The notes: generated from the letters alone by a model not told the origin. A DNA stretch of 64,000 nucleotides from Macrothele yani (GCA_039090855.1 CM076991.1:100266021-100330020), one strand, 5' to 3'. Counted from the stretch's first letter, positions 1-9,895 are shown. Made by a program: numbers and translations.

Positions 1-1182
1 TGATTTTACTAAGTTGTTAATTTTATATTTTACCGATGAACATTATTTAGTTAGTACAAGCTGATTTTCTGAGGGCATAGTGATCTTCCATGCAGCTGAT
101 TATTCACCTGTGATGTGTTCTATGTTATAGTAGAATAATCCTAATAATAGAGGAATGATACTTAGATTTGAGCAAAAATGCATCACTGGATAATTCTCAC
201 TCATAAAAGCACATTATTCAGCTTATTAATTCACTTAATTTAGTCCCAAGCATTTTTAGCTGATACTTTACCGTATGAAATATTCAAAGCTTCTAGAAAG
301 TGGCTTAGCGATGCAGAACTACTCTCAAGAGATGTATAGTATAAAAAAAAAGGAATTTTTTTCCCAAAATGTTTTTTTTTTTCATTCATATTAATTAATT
401 AATAAAAAAAGCATATATTTTGTTTTTTGCATTGCGATTCTGGACTTCCCTGAAATGCGGGGCCCTAGGCCCGGGCCTTGAGTAGGCCCCGGGCCTCGAC
501 AAATTTTAAATTACAACAAAATTAGAAGATAAAAATATTGAGCAAATCAGGAAGTTCGATTCCGAAACATATAATGAGAATGAATGGATATGCGGCTGTC
601 ACATAAAAAGTGCTGTACTTTGCTTTCTAATCATTGTTGTTTACTGGCGACAATTCATGGTCTACATCGAGTGCGAAAGATTTTCGACATTTTGCCGATA
701 AAATTCAGAAGCAGGACGCGTGTCCTTTTCACACAAGAATAGCATACTGATTTTTGGTGTTGTTAGCTCGGCAAACGTAAGATAGCAACTGAATTCTATA
801 AGGGGGAAAATTCAAAAATGAAACGAAAAAGAAAGAAAAAAAAAGAAAAAAAAGAAAAACTGAGAGAGTTCTAATGCTCTATATAGATAATTCGCATGCC
901 AAGATCTTTGTGAGTGAGACATAAAATGAGTGATTCCACGGTATGCATTTATTTACGCACAACACGTTGCATTTATTCGCGTCACTCACAACCGCACCGA
1001 GTTATGGTCCCGTACATAGATGCCCGTGCGACATAGCCTGTTCCCCCCTCCACACAACGCACACTCTCTCGGGGTCGAATCATTTTGTTATCAACAAGCC
1101 CCAACTGGATTTACCATCATAATACAAATGTACCTACAGATGGTAAAAACACTGTAAGTGCCTTTCCTTACCTCTGTATACG
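1..1182. other. Unassigned AT-rich sequence
   Basis: No convincing gene, transposon end or RNA gene was recognised. The stretch is AT-rich with A and T runs (near 340-420 and 820-860) and one short GC-rich patch near 460-500 made of overlapping GGGCCC/CCCGGG words. It leads directly into the small LTR element at 1187. Confidence 0.5.
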
Positions 1183-1186
1183 CCCT

Positions 1187-1366
1187 TGTAACGTACCAGG
1201 AGATGTGACGTACCTGCCCGAAGGACGCACACGACATAAAGGCAGATAGGAATCAGAATAAAACGTCCGCGTAACTCAATTGGTAGAGTGACTTATTCCG
1301 GAATGAGGGGATCCGGGTTTGAATCCTGGCGTGGACAGAAATGACGGAGAAATTTACTTCGTTATA
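1187..1366 (+). repeat. 5' LTR of TRIM copy 1
   Basis: It is almost identical to 1509-1688, shifted by 322 bp, with only a few differences, which suggests a fairly recent insertion. It contains AATAAA at 1257-1262 and the tRNA-like sequence at 1265-1336. Confidence 0.85.
1265..1336 (+). other. tRNA-like sequence inside the 5' LTR
   Basis: The 72-nt segment has a 7 bp acceptor stem (GTCCGCG with CGTGGAC, one wobble), a D stem (ACTC with GAGT) containing a box A-like block, and a T stem CCGGG/CCTGG around TTTGAAT (box B-like). The anticodon arm is irregular: the loop is not the normal 7 nt. A functional tRNA is therefore unlikely, but an internal Pol III promoter is plausible. A second copy lies in the 3' LTR at 1587-1658. 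Confidence 0.75.
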
Positions 1367-1367
1367 A

Positions 1368-1380
1368 TGGCGCCCGAACT
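1368..1380 (+). promoter_or_regulatory. Primer-binding site (tRNA-Lys type)
   Basis: TGGCGCCCGAACT begins one base after the 5' LTR. The first 12 bases match the reverse complement of the CCA-terminated 3' end of tRNA-Lys(UUU) as used by many LTR elements. The same 13 bases recur at the equivalent place in the copy at 44661-44673. Confidence 0.8.
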
Positions 1381-1508
1381 ATCCGGATGACCAGACCGTT
1401 CAAAATCTCGCATTGGTGTGATGTTATTTCCACACCGCGAGATAGGAAAAATAAGAGAATCCTTTCTCCAGCACTTCGAAAAAAAAAATAATAATAAGGG
1501 GGAGATGA

Positions 1509-1688
1509 TGTAACGTACCAGGAGAAGTGACGTACCTGCCCGAAGGACGCACACGACATAAGGGCAGATAGTAATCAGAATAAAACGTCCGCGTAACTCA
1601 ATTGGTAGAGTGACTTATTCCGGAATGAGGGGATCCGAGTTCGAATCCTGGCGTGGACAGAAATGACGGAGAAATTTACTTCGTTATA
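1509..1688 (+). repeat. 3' LTR of TRIM copy 1
   Basis: It is preceded by the purine tract AAGGGGGAGATGA and followed by the CCCT target duplication. The tRNA-like sequence is at 1587-1658. Confidence 0.85.
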
Positions 1689-1925
1689 CCCTGGGCTATG
1701 CGATGAAGTAAGTAATGCCAGCAAAACAGTTAAAATGACCATAAAATCGGGAAGCACACCTTTTTGTTTGTCTTTACCATTCGATAAAAATAATGGGTCG
1801 TAAGTGTCTGGGGAAAAAGCCCGACCTAGCCTGTTGCTTTGTTCTCTCAACTACAAAAAAAGCCCATCGCGGCCCGTGAATGCGTCTTTCCGTACTTATT
1901 AAATAGACACCGGACAGAAAATTAC

Positions 1926-2147
1926 GCAGCCCCGGTGGCGCAGTGGTCTAAGGCGCTGACCTCTGATCATTCGTCCGTAAGGGGTCCGGGTTAGAATCCC
2001 GGTCAGGCATGGATGTTGTGTTTGTCTTACGGCACTGGCTCTCTCCCTTCCCTGGAACCAGTGACCCTAAATTAGGGACGGGTGACTGCTTATAGCCCAT
2101 TGAGTTGCTCACGGTGGTCGCTAAAACTCCAAAAAAAAAAAAAAAAA
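1926..2147 (+). mobile_element. tRNA-derived SINE, family A
   Basis: This is a full-length family A copy: a tRNA-like head with box A (GTGGCGCAGTGGT) and a box B-like block, a conserved body, and a poly-A tail of about 20 A. The target duplication AAAATTAC lies at 1918-1925 and 2148-2155. It inserted precisely into the left terminus of the following Tc1 element, so it is younger than that Tc1. Confidence 0.9.
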
Positions 2148-2154
2148 AAAATTA

Positions 2155-3396
2155 CACACCAGAATGAAAATTAGAAATGGGAGTAAGAAGTTACCGGTTC
2201 CACATAGGGCTCCGCGATAGCATTGTTGGGAGATAAATAGCACTGACGTGGTCTACAGAACCATTTCTGTCTCGTTCTGTAGTGAAGAGCAACGTGTGTG
2301 TTGAATTTAGTCTGCACTATGGGTCGTATGACAGGCGTTACTGAGTGGCAAAAAGGAGCCATCGTGTTTGGCCGTACCCACGGACACAAAAGTGAATGGA
2401 GTCGCCCAATTTTTTGGTGTGTCGAAGCATGCTGTTCAGCGGCTTTAAAAACAGTGGTGTAGTTCGCAGTCAACTGAAAATCGGCAACGTTACTGCGGCC
2501 AGAAAACGATTCTCACCAACAAAGAGCGCCGCCATGTTTCACGCAAATCGAATTCAAACCAGGCAACAATTGCTCCAAGCAGTTAATGAAAGTCCACTCC
2601 AACAAATTTCCGAAAGGACATTGCGGCGAGAACTGCATGCGATGGACATCTGGAGCAGAGTACGACGGAAGAAGCCTCTTTTCAACAGCAAGTCACAAAG
2701 TCGCACGTTATCAATGGGATCAGAGGCACCAAAACTTTACTGTGGAGGATTGGAAACGAGTAATTTGGTCTGATGAGTCTTGTTTTTGTTTGAAATTCAA
2801 TGATGGGATGCGACGATTGCATTGCAGGCCCAATGAAGCCTTTAAGCCTGATTGTGCCGAAGGTGTTGTTCAAGCTGGAGAGGGTTCTGTGATGTTTTGA
2901 GGATGTTTTTCGTACCACGAAACGAACCCTCTCGTTGCAATGACGATGAATTTGAACCAGCATGCGTTCCTCCGCATTCTGAAAGACTAAGTGTTGCCCT
3001 TTGTCCTAATCTGCAAGAGCAGCATCACACTGCCACTCCTGTCTTCCAAGACGACAATTTCCGTGTGCTCAGGGCTTAAACTGTGTCTGAGTGGCACGAC
3101 AAACAATCAGCAACACTGTCTCACCTCGACTGGCCCGCCAAATCCCCAGATTTGAGTCCTATTGAAAATATGTAGGATCATTTGGAACAGAAGGCGAAAC
3201 GCTGGAATAGACACCCAAGTACTCTTGCGGAACTTCGAGAGCAATTGACTCAAGAATGGCTGCAAATCGATGTTCAATACATCCAGAACCGCGTGGAGTC
3301 TCTACCACACGGTATTCATGCTGTTATCAAGACAAGAGGCGACGTCACCAGTTATTAGGTAAGTTCTGACAGGGGTGACTATTTTTTCTCAGGTGT
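2155..3396 (+). mobile_element. Tc1-like element, inactive
   Basis: The 1.24 kb element lies between TA dinucleotides (2153-2154 and 3397-3398). Its diverged terminal inverted repeats start CACACCAGAATG on the left and CACCTGAGAAAA on the right, read inwards. It carries one transposase pseudogene on the plus strand. A family A SINE disrupts its left junction. Confidence 0.8.
2319..3358 (+). pseudogene. Tc1 transposase pseudogene
   Basis: Tc1 transposases bind the element ends with a paired HTH domain and cut and paste the DNA using a DD34E catalytic triad in the nucleus. The frame opens MGRMTGVTEWQKGAIVFGRT and shows the HTH region, the first catalytic block (VIWSDESCFCLKF), a decayed second block (PVFQDDNF) and the C-terminal block ending near a Ser-Tyr-stop. 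Pieces lie in different frames and stops occur (for example near 2450 and 2898), so no functional protein can be made. Confidence 0.8.
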
Positions 3397-3438
3397 AGTT
3401 ATGTACTAAGTGGAATTAAATCATTACAACAAACAATA

Positions 3439-3926
3439 TGTAGCGTAAAAGTATCTTCGACTTCTACGCTGTTTTAACACATCAATACACTAGGAAATAG
3501 TTCCTAAATAAAAGAAAACCTTAACGGCCAGACGAAACAACAGAAGTCAACTTACGGAAAAACTTTATTCAGGCTGTAGAAGACACTTCCATCTGAACGA
3601 TAACATCACAATGTACTCCACACACCACACATGATCACAACACTCTTTTCAATAATCATCAGTTTATAATACAACGCTCTCGTACAACGCTCTTAATAAT
3701 CGCTCTCTTCAACGGCCCCAAGCAATCGATCTGTCCTCGTTTTTATCTCTTGCTCTTATCTTATATCAGGTATACGTCACGTGCATTCAACCTCAATTGT
3801 GTTGCCAAACGTATTCGTTTGAGGGAAAAGATATTTCGTTAAGCGTGAAGAATACTGAGAATAAACTCAAGATTTACATAGGGAAAGAAACTAAAAAAGG
3901 AAAGTTAATCTAGAATATACGTCACA
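3439..3926 (-). mobile_element. Solo LTR of an unidentified LTR retrotransposon
   Basis: Read on the minus strand, the 488 bp repeat starts TGTGACGTATATTC and ends TTTTACGCTACA (5'-TG...CA-3'). It has a polyadenylation signal (CTGAATAAAG) and is flanked by a perfect 4 bp duplication, AATA (3435-3438 and 3927-3930). No internal domain is present, so it is a recombinant solo LTR. A diverged copy in the opposite orientation lies at 61966-62452 inside an RTE LINE. Confidence 0.85.
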
Positions 3927-4123
3927 AATACGGTTTACTTGTTCCTGACATTGAGCTGCACTTACAGCTACACTTAGGTATGGCGATTCATGAATGTTAT
4001 TGTCGTAAAACCAATGAAAGAAGATATGTGAGTCACAAAAGTAAAGATTTACTAAATTATGGCGGCTGCAACTCTAACTATTTTGACTCTTTAGTTTTCC
4101 AAAAATAATATTTATTGTTATTA

Positions 4124-4993
4124 CAGTGTAACTTGTCTAATTCGAACTTTTTAAATACGAATTCTTGGTTAATTCGAATTTTTCATTTAGTCCCTTGAAT
4201 TTTCTATATAAATAATGTAAAAAAACCCCTTTAATTCAAACTTGTTTTTGTTTAATTCGAAGAAAACCCCATTTTCGTATTCTCGTATTTTCCACAATTA
4301 CCTTTTGAAATTGGTACGTACTGTTCTGGATGACGTTCCGAGTTGTAGATGAAGCAACAAGTTAAACCTGAAACTATAGCCAACGGCTTCAGAAAAGCAG
4401 GCTCTCAGCACTCCGATGATGAGTCTCAACTACATCAAGGCATTCGTGGCGAGGAGATCATACCCACTGTAATGGAGTATGGAGAAGACGTAGGCCGTGA
4501 TATACCGTATGAGGCTTTTGTGAGAGTTGATGACAATTTAGCTGTTTGTGGTGAGCTCACAGATGATGAGATCTTGGCTGATGTTATGAATAAGAAGACT
4601 TGCTGTGTATCTTCAGATAAAGAACTGGAACGGCCAGAATTTCCTAAAGAGCGCCTTCCAAATTCAGTAGAGGCCTTGGTTCACCTCCAACAGTTAAGGA
4701 AGTTTGTTGAAAGACAGAAGAATGTAAGTGACTCTTTATTTCATTCACTCGATAAACTTGAGGAATTTACACTTACCCATAACAAATTCTAAGAAGCAGG
4801 CCAAAATTTCACGGTTTTTACAAAAAATTTGTAAATTTATCGTACTGTACTTTTTTTGTATGTTATGCGTAAATATGTTGTTTTTTTTACAGCACTTGAA
4901 TGTGCCCATATTCAAACTTGCCTAATTTGAATTTGTCGATTATTCGAATTATTTTTGTGGTCCTTTCAGCTTCGAATTATCCAAGTTACACTG
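4124..4993 (+). mobile_element. Internally deleted pogo/Tigger element
   Basis: The 870 bp element has inverted ends starting CAGTGTAACTTG (left CAGTGTAACTTGTCTAATTC; right, reversed, CAGTGTAACTTGGATAATTC) and lies between TA dinucleotides (4122-4123, 4994-4995). Many internal TTCGAA-type words are typical of Tigger ends. Only the C-terminal part of a transposase frame survives. Confidence 0.8.
4349..4792 (+). pseudogene. C-terminal fragment of a pogo/Tigger transposase
   Basis: This 147-residue open frame begins MKQQVKPETIANGFRKAGSQ. It matches the style of the region after the DDE domain in Tigger-type transposases: a TIANGFRKAG motif, an acidic tail with DDEIL, and a helical end (LVHLQQLRKFVERQ). 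The CENPB-type HTH and the DDE catalytic core are missing, so no transposition activity is expected. The open state may reflect a recent internal deletion. Protein-level family assignment is by motif only. Confidence 0.6.
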
Positions 4994-5188
4994 TATTGTA
5001 AAAATTTAGAAGAACGTAAGAAACAACCCTGATGCCGATGAAATGGGATTTAGCTACGAAAATCCATCTGTGCATGCGCAAGTATAAAATATGACCTCAA
5101 GACAGAAAGAACAGTTGAATCGCAGGTGTGTAAGTGAGAAGGATTGGTAGCTTTGGTGTAGGATATCTACAGATTACACCCAATCGTG

Positions 5189-5403
5189 AGCCGCCCCAGT
5201 GGCGCAGTGATTAAGCGCTGGCTGCTGACCACTTGTCTGAGTTGGGTCTGGGTTCGAATCCCGGTAATGCATGGATGTTGTGTTTGTCCTGAACCACTGA
5301 CTCTCTGCCTTATCTGGAACTAGTGATCCTAATTTAGGGACAGGCGACTGCCTGTAGCCCGTCGAGTTGATCCCGGTTGTCGCTAAACTTAAAAAAAAAA
5401 AAA
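5189..5403 (+). mobile_element. tRNA-derived SINE, family A (diverged)
   Basis: It has the full family A layout: head GCCGCCCCAGTGGCGCAGTG, box B GGTTCGAATCC, the body with CCTAATTTAGGGACAGG, and a poly-A tail at 5391-5403. It is more diverged than the copies at 6508 and 11099. No clear target duplication was seen. Confidence 0.85.
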
Positions 5404-5410
5404 GACGAAG

Positions 5411-5570
5411 TGTGACGTACTACAGAGTTGAAAACATGTGTGAAGACAACAAATCTGCGGCGAGACATTCTGTCCACGTAGCTCAGTTGGGACAGAGACT
5501 TACACCGAAGTGAGGGGACACGGACAAACTTGTGTTTTCACAGAACTCAATGGTGTTGCACGTCATTTAA
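5411..5570 (+). repeat. Degenerate solo LTR of the tRNA-bearing TRIM family
   Basis: The segment starts TGTGACGTAC directly after the SINE tail region. It carries a tRNA-like block beginning GTCCACGTAGCTCAGTTGG at 5472 that resembles the tRNA-like core of the elements at 1187 and 44291. The 3' half is diverged and no second LTR or target duplication was found. Confidence 0.45.
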
Positions 5571-5619
5571 AGCCCCCTTCAGTAGCAGGTAACCCCTACC
5601 ACCTTGGGGAGAGAGTGAG

Positions 5620-6089
5620 GAAGCCAAATGTGCTACGACGCACTGTTTTCATAGCATCAAAATGCATTTTTGTAATGGCTTTTATCCCATTTAACATCAG
5701 GTTCTCGTAATTTACTCATATTGCAATGAGATATTGTTACGTTCATGTTAAACTTGATGAAATAATGTTCGGCGGCAGTTTAGCAAACTACATTGATGAC
5801 CAAATTAACTATCGTTGCATCACTTCGTAGAACAGCATTCAAAAATCAGATTTCAACAATGCTTTTGAGTATTTCCGTTACCCATTTCCGTTACATCGAA
5901 ATGTCTTACTTAGGATTTACTTTACTGCTGTCGGGAAATATTCATAGCCTGAAAAATGATCGTCTTACGTTGACATATGTTATAAAATGAATTCGCTTTT
6001 GTGGTGAATTTAAACTTGATCTGCCATGACAATGATGAATCGGAAATCCAAGAATTTTTTTTGTCTTGTTTTTTGTTTTTGGCATCTTA
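5620..6089. other. Unassigned sequence
   Basis: AT-rich DNA with only short chance frames. No recognisable element ends or coding similarity. Confidence 0.4.
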
Positions 6090-6297
6090 TTTCTTGAGGT
6101 ACTTTTAATGCCACTGTGAAGCACATCTTGTACTGAATGCAAGATCAGTCTTAATGGCACAGAGCCAGGTAAATGAGTTTGTATATTTAGGTGGTATGTT
6201 TGACGGAGAGAACAAATTATTGGGTTGGTGCGAATGAAATGTCCGGCAAAGGGCCAGCACACGTGGACGGCGAAAACGGAAATGTAAGACAACTTAC

Positions 6298-7573
6298 CTA
6301 GGTAAAATAATCCCCCTCGTCATCGACACATAGTTGTCATCTGTCCGGAAAGGCCATGATCACGGGACAAAAAATGTTTTGTGGCTTGGACCCGAAAAAG
6401 TCATCAACTGCACGTTGAACTCCGTTGTTTGTCGTGAACTTTTTCCCGAACAGGAAGCAATTCAGGCGAGTAAACAGCTGATAGTCTATCGGAGACAAGT
6501 CCGGGAATGCCGCCCCGGTGGCGCAGTGGTCTATGCGATGGCCTCTGATCATTCGTCCGTAAGGGATCCGGGTTCGAATCCCGTTGAGGCATGGATGTTG
6601 TGTTTGTCTTACGGCACTGGCTCTCTTCCTTCCCTGGAACCAGTGACCCTAAATTAGGGACGGAGACTGCTTATAGCCCATTGAGTTGCTCACGGTGGTC
6701 GTTAAACCTCCAATCAAAAAAAAAAAAAAAAAAAAAGTCCGGGAAATAGAAAGGATGAGGCAGTGCTTCATAGCCCAAGGCACTTACTGTCAGCATCGTT
6801 CGTTGTGCGACGTGAGGGCGGCGGTTGTCCTGGAACAGAAGAACACCATGTCTGTTGACCAAAGCCGGCTTTTTCTGCAGCAATGTTCGGTGCATCTGGT
6901 ATAATTCAGCACAATAACTTTCTGCAGTGATGGTTTGGCCTGTTGCCAAGAAACTCCAATGAATTATCCCGGCTGTGGACCACCAGATAAGGAGCATCAT
7001 CTTCTTGGTGTGTAGGGGTGGCTTGAGACGCCATCCAGCAGGCTGTGCCTTGCTTAACCATTGTGCAGATCGTTTCCGATTATCATAAAGGACCCACTTC
7101 TCGTCTCAGGTGACGATTCGATGCAGTAGAGGTTCCTGTTTATTCCTGGCAAGCAGCGACATGCAGACTTCCAAACGCCTAGACTTGTTGGCAGTTGTCA
7201 ACTTATGCGGCAGCCACATGTCCAGGTTTTTTACCTTACCCAACGCAGCCAGACGCCGAACAACTGTCGTGTGGTGGACACCCGCGTCTTCCATTATCTC
7301 GCGACACGTTTTTCGGGGTCCGCTTCCACCACACGTAACAGAACATCGTCAGAAACAGCAACACGTCGGTGACCACGTGACAGGTAGGTGACCACGTGCT
7401 TAGTTTTGCAAGGTCCGTATCTCAGGTTCGAAACTTCACAAACCATCGCCGAATGGTTCGATCGTTGGCTGTATTCTCCCTAAGCGCTTTGTTAACGTTT
7501 CGAGCTGCAATTCCCGCAGAATGGCCCAGTTTAAATTCATACAGAAAGATGACTCTCAAATCCTGCATCTGCA
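6298..7573 (-). pseudogene. Mariner transposase pseudogene
   Basis: Mariner transposases use a DD34D triad for cut-and-paste transposition at TA sites. The likely start is MQMQDLRVIFLYEFKLGHSA, followed by the HTH (RTIRRWFVKFETGD), the linker with VVRRLAALGKVKNLDMWLPH, the second catalytic block (LLFQDNRRPHVAQRT) and, beyond the SINE, the third (LSPIDYQLF). Frames are broken by several indels and stops, and the SINE separates catalytic blocks two and three, so it is dead. Confidence 0.85.
6508..6734 (+). mobile_element. tRNA-derived SINE, family A, inside mariner
   Basis: Full-length copy with box A (GGTGGCGCAGTGGTC), box B (GGTTCGAATCC) and poly-A tail. Perfect 11 bp target duplication AAGTCCGGGAA at 6497-6507 and 6735-6745. 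It is the youngest layer of this three-level nest. Confidence 0.95.
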
Positions 7574-7787
7574 TGTTTCCTTTGCAAGCCACGTTAGTCC
7601 AAACAAACCACTCCTAAACCTTGCTCTTCACACACGTGCTAGCTATTTATAATAACTCTGTGACGAAATACCTGCAACACCTGTGGGTGGTTCCATTCCG
7701 CTGTGGTGGGAGTCTGTCTGTATTGCTCCTTCGCGCCTGACATTTCATTCGCACCAATCCAATAGATGCAGCGATATTAGTTGCTGA

Positions 7788-8224
7788 GTGAATTCTTCAT
7801 TGAAAGTCATTGCTGCCTTAGGAGGATTTCACTGGAATGGTTGGTTCTCAAAGAAGTCCCGAATGGCTGTGTATGAAAGTGTATTTGTTCCTACTCTGCT
7901 GTACGGCAGTGAAACCTGGGTACTGCAGAAAAGACATAGGAGTCGTTTTTGTGCTGGGGAGATACGTTACTTATGGAGGGTTTGTGGTAATGCACGCGCT
8001 GATCATGTGAGGAATGAAGATGTGTTGAAGATGTGTAATGTGAGGCAAAATGTTGCTAGTAAGGTGGTGATTAATATTCTTAGGCGGTTTGGTCATGTTG
8101 AGAGGATGAGTGATGATGTGCTGACTAAGAGAATTTCTTCAGCCCAAGTGGCAGGAAAGAAAGGTAGAGGAAGGCCAGGGAAATCATGGAAGAACCAGAT
8201 TCAGGAATGTCTGCTGGAGGAAAA
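7788..8224 (+). pseudogene. LINE ORF2 C-terminal fragment
   Basis: This is the open segment downstream of the reverse transcriptase core. Motifs MAVYESVFVPTLLYGSETWV (end of the thumb region) and GHVERMSDDVLTKRI are characteristic of arthropod RTE/L1-like ORF2 tails. The apparent reading frame runs on into the Tc1 element after 8226, but the true continuation is at 9653. Stops occur just upstream of 7788, so it is part of a decayed copy. Confidence 0.75.
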
Positions 8225-8226
8225 TA

Positions 8227-9650
8227 CACTGGCGGAAAGTGAAAAAAGATCACCAAGAAGGAGACGTCTGATACCAACGAAATTTATACAGCATAATAAC
8301 GGAGGATAACGTGATTAAAACATTATGGCAAAATACAGCTGTATTTGCTGGTAAACTGAAAAATAACATTTCCATGTAACATGGTTAGTACGAGGTTGAA
8401 CCGCCATGAACTGCGTCACACTGTGCAATTCTGGCATGGAGTCTGTCGTACAGATGTTGGATGTAAGTTTGGGGTATTGAGTTCCAAGCATCCTCAACCT
8501 GGACGCGTAAATCGGGGATGGTCGTGCCTGGCCGTGCAGACCGGATAAGTCGTTGTTCCATAAAATCTCACACGTGCTCAATAGGGGACATATCCTGTGA
8601 ACGTGCAGGCCATGAAAGTTGTCTCACACCCTGAAGTGCATGTTGCGTTGCACGTGCCGTGTGTGGGCGTGCGTTATCTTGCTGGAAAACACCACGATGG
8701 ACCGACCTTACAAATGGCACAACAACGGGTTGAAGGATGTTGTTGATGTAGAAGGTACTGTTTAACGTACCCGGTACAACCACTAGTTGTGTACGGGAGT
8801 GATAGCTGATCGCTCCCCACACGAGGAGACCAGGTGTAGGCCCTGTGTGTCGCTGACGGATGCAAGAAAGGTGGAGACGCTCCCCCGTGCGTCTGCGAAT
8901 ACGCATACGGCCATCGGAGGCTCCCAAGCAGAATCTGCTTTCATCGCTGAACACGACAGATTGCCATTGCGTTCTGCAGTGCAGACGTTGGCGACACCAC
9001 TGCAGCCGTTCCTGACGGTGGGCTGGAGTCAGAGGTACACATGCCAGAGGTACACGTGCACGTAGTCCTGCATCCAGTAGACGGTTGCGGATTGTTCGCA
9101 CAGTCACCTCAGGTGCAACGGCAGCTCGGATTTGCGTCGCAGTGGATGTTATGCTTGACAACTCCGCTCTTCTTATGCGTCGATCCGTCCGCTCATCAGT
9201 CCGTCTGTGGCTCCCGGTTCCACGTCTTCTCATGTGGGAATGCTCCTCGGACCATCTACGCTACCATCGTACCACCACCGATACTTCCCGTCCAATTCGC
9301 TCCGCAATACGACGATACGACTACCCGTCCTCGCGGAGTCCAACTACACGACCTCGCTCAAAGTCCGATAAATGCTGAAATCGTACACGTCTGCCATGTC
9401 CGGGCATTGCAGCTTCTTCAGGGTCTTCGCACGTGTCCGTACGCCGACGACTGATTACATTCACTTCGCCGTACTCCTTAAATACCACCGACGATAATTT
9501 GCATGTTATGCCGTACTGTGGCGTAAGCGCTCACCGGTTGGTCCCGAAATTAACATCACACCTACGTAAACTCGACCCCATTAACATTTGTAAAATTCAT
9601 GATCATCCGCCAATTCCTTCTTGGTGTTCTTTTTTCACTTTTCGCTAGTG
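8227..9650 (-). mobile_element. Tc1-like element inside the LINE, inactive
   Basis: 1424 bp between TA dinucleotides (8225-8226 and 9651-9652). Inverted ends begin CACTGGCGGAAAGTGAAAAA and CACTAGCGAAAAGTGAAAAA. It interrupts the LINE ORF2 tail between codons for Asn and Ile. Confidence 0.9.
8385..9407 (-). pseudogene. Tc1 transposase pseudogene (DD34E)
   Basis: The N-terminal HTH reads MPGHGRRVRFQHLSDFERGR onward with in-frame stops, followed by an open 221-residue core. The core has the first catalytic block SVVFSDESRFCLGASDGRM, the second FQQDNARPHTARATQHAL and the third SQDMSPIEHV. Immediately after IEHV a TGA replaces the usual Trp codon; the expected C-terminus then continues to GGSTSY-stop. 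At least three point stops inactivate it although all three catalytic residues are still visible. Confidence 0.85.
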
Positions 9651-9859
9651 TATTATGAGTATGAAGTACAAAAGGTCTTGTGTGAGGGGTATGCTGTGTG
9701 TTCATGAAGCTCGCTCGAACTGTATGCGGAGATCGTTTTAAATTGAGACATTTGATACACTAACAGTAATTAAATTCTAGTTCTATCAGTTAAATGTGTA
9801 CTTGGCACATGGTCTTTCTTTGAGGAGCCAACCTCTGAAACTCAGAGAACAACTTAATC

Positions 9860-9891
9860 ATGTATGTATGTATGTATGTATGTATGTATGT
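9860..9891 (+). repeat. (ATGT)n microsatellite, LINE 3' tail
   Basis: Eight uninterrupted tetranucleotide units at the 3' end of the split LINE, fitting a reverse-transcription-generated tail. Confidence 0.8.
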
Positions 9892-9895
9892 GAAG

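Larger units (their letters stand above)
1187..1688 (+). mobile_element. Complete TRIM-like LTR element with tRNA-like LTRs (copy 1)
   Basis: This is a 502 bp element with two 180 bp direct terminal repeats (1187-1366 and 1509-1688) that start TGTAACG and end CGTTATA. It is flanked by the 4 bp target duplication CCCT (1183-1186 and 1689-1692). One base after the 5' repeat lies TGGCGCCCGAAC, the complement of the 3' end of animal tRNA-Lys(UUU), which is a classic reverse-transcription primer site. Just before the 3' repeat is a purine-rich tract (AAGGGGGAGATGA). The 142 bp interior has no coding capacity, so the element would depend on an autonomous LTR element for its enzymes. It fits the terminal-repeat-in-miniature (TRIM) class. 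Each LTR contains AATAAA followed by a tRNA-like sequence. The second copy lies at 44291-44837. Confidence 0.85.
6220..7762 (-). mobile_element. Mariner element, inactive, split by a SINE
   Basis: Inverted ends TTGGGTTGGTGCGAATGAAA (left) and TTGGATTGGTGCGAATGAAA (right, reversed) with TA target duplications at 6218-6219 and 7763-7764 define a mariner inserted in the LINE. Without the 227 bp SINE plus an 11 bp duplication it is about 1.3 kb, the normal mariner size. Confidence 0.9.
6090..9895 (+). mobile_element. LINE 3' end, split by mariner and Tc1 insertions
   Basis: Three pieces of one non-LTR retrotransposon are collinear: 6090-6217 (with NEFVYLGGMFDGENK, the reverse-transcriptase strand after the YxDD box), 7765-8224, and 9653-9895. 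Removing the mariner (6220-7762) and Tc1 (8227-9650) and one TA each rejoins the LINE; the frame reads through the second junction as ...CLLEEN-IMSMKYK... to a stop near 9738. The 3' end finishes in an (ATGT)n tail at 9860-9891, a common LINE terminus. The clade is uncertain; the tail domain resembles RTE/L1-type 'craniofacial development protein 2-like' ORFs. Confidence 0.8.

Noticed and set aside
1265..1336. Functional tRNA gene
   Set aside because: Good acceptor, D and T stems, but the anticodon loop has the wrong size and the sequence recurs within paired LTRs. Treated as tRNA-like.
5793..5990. Short plus-strand frame
   Set aside because: 65 codons, AT-rich, hydrophobic by composition; no supporting signal.
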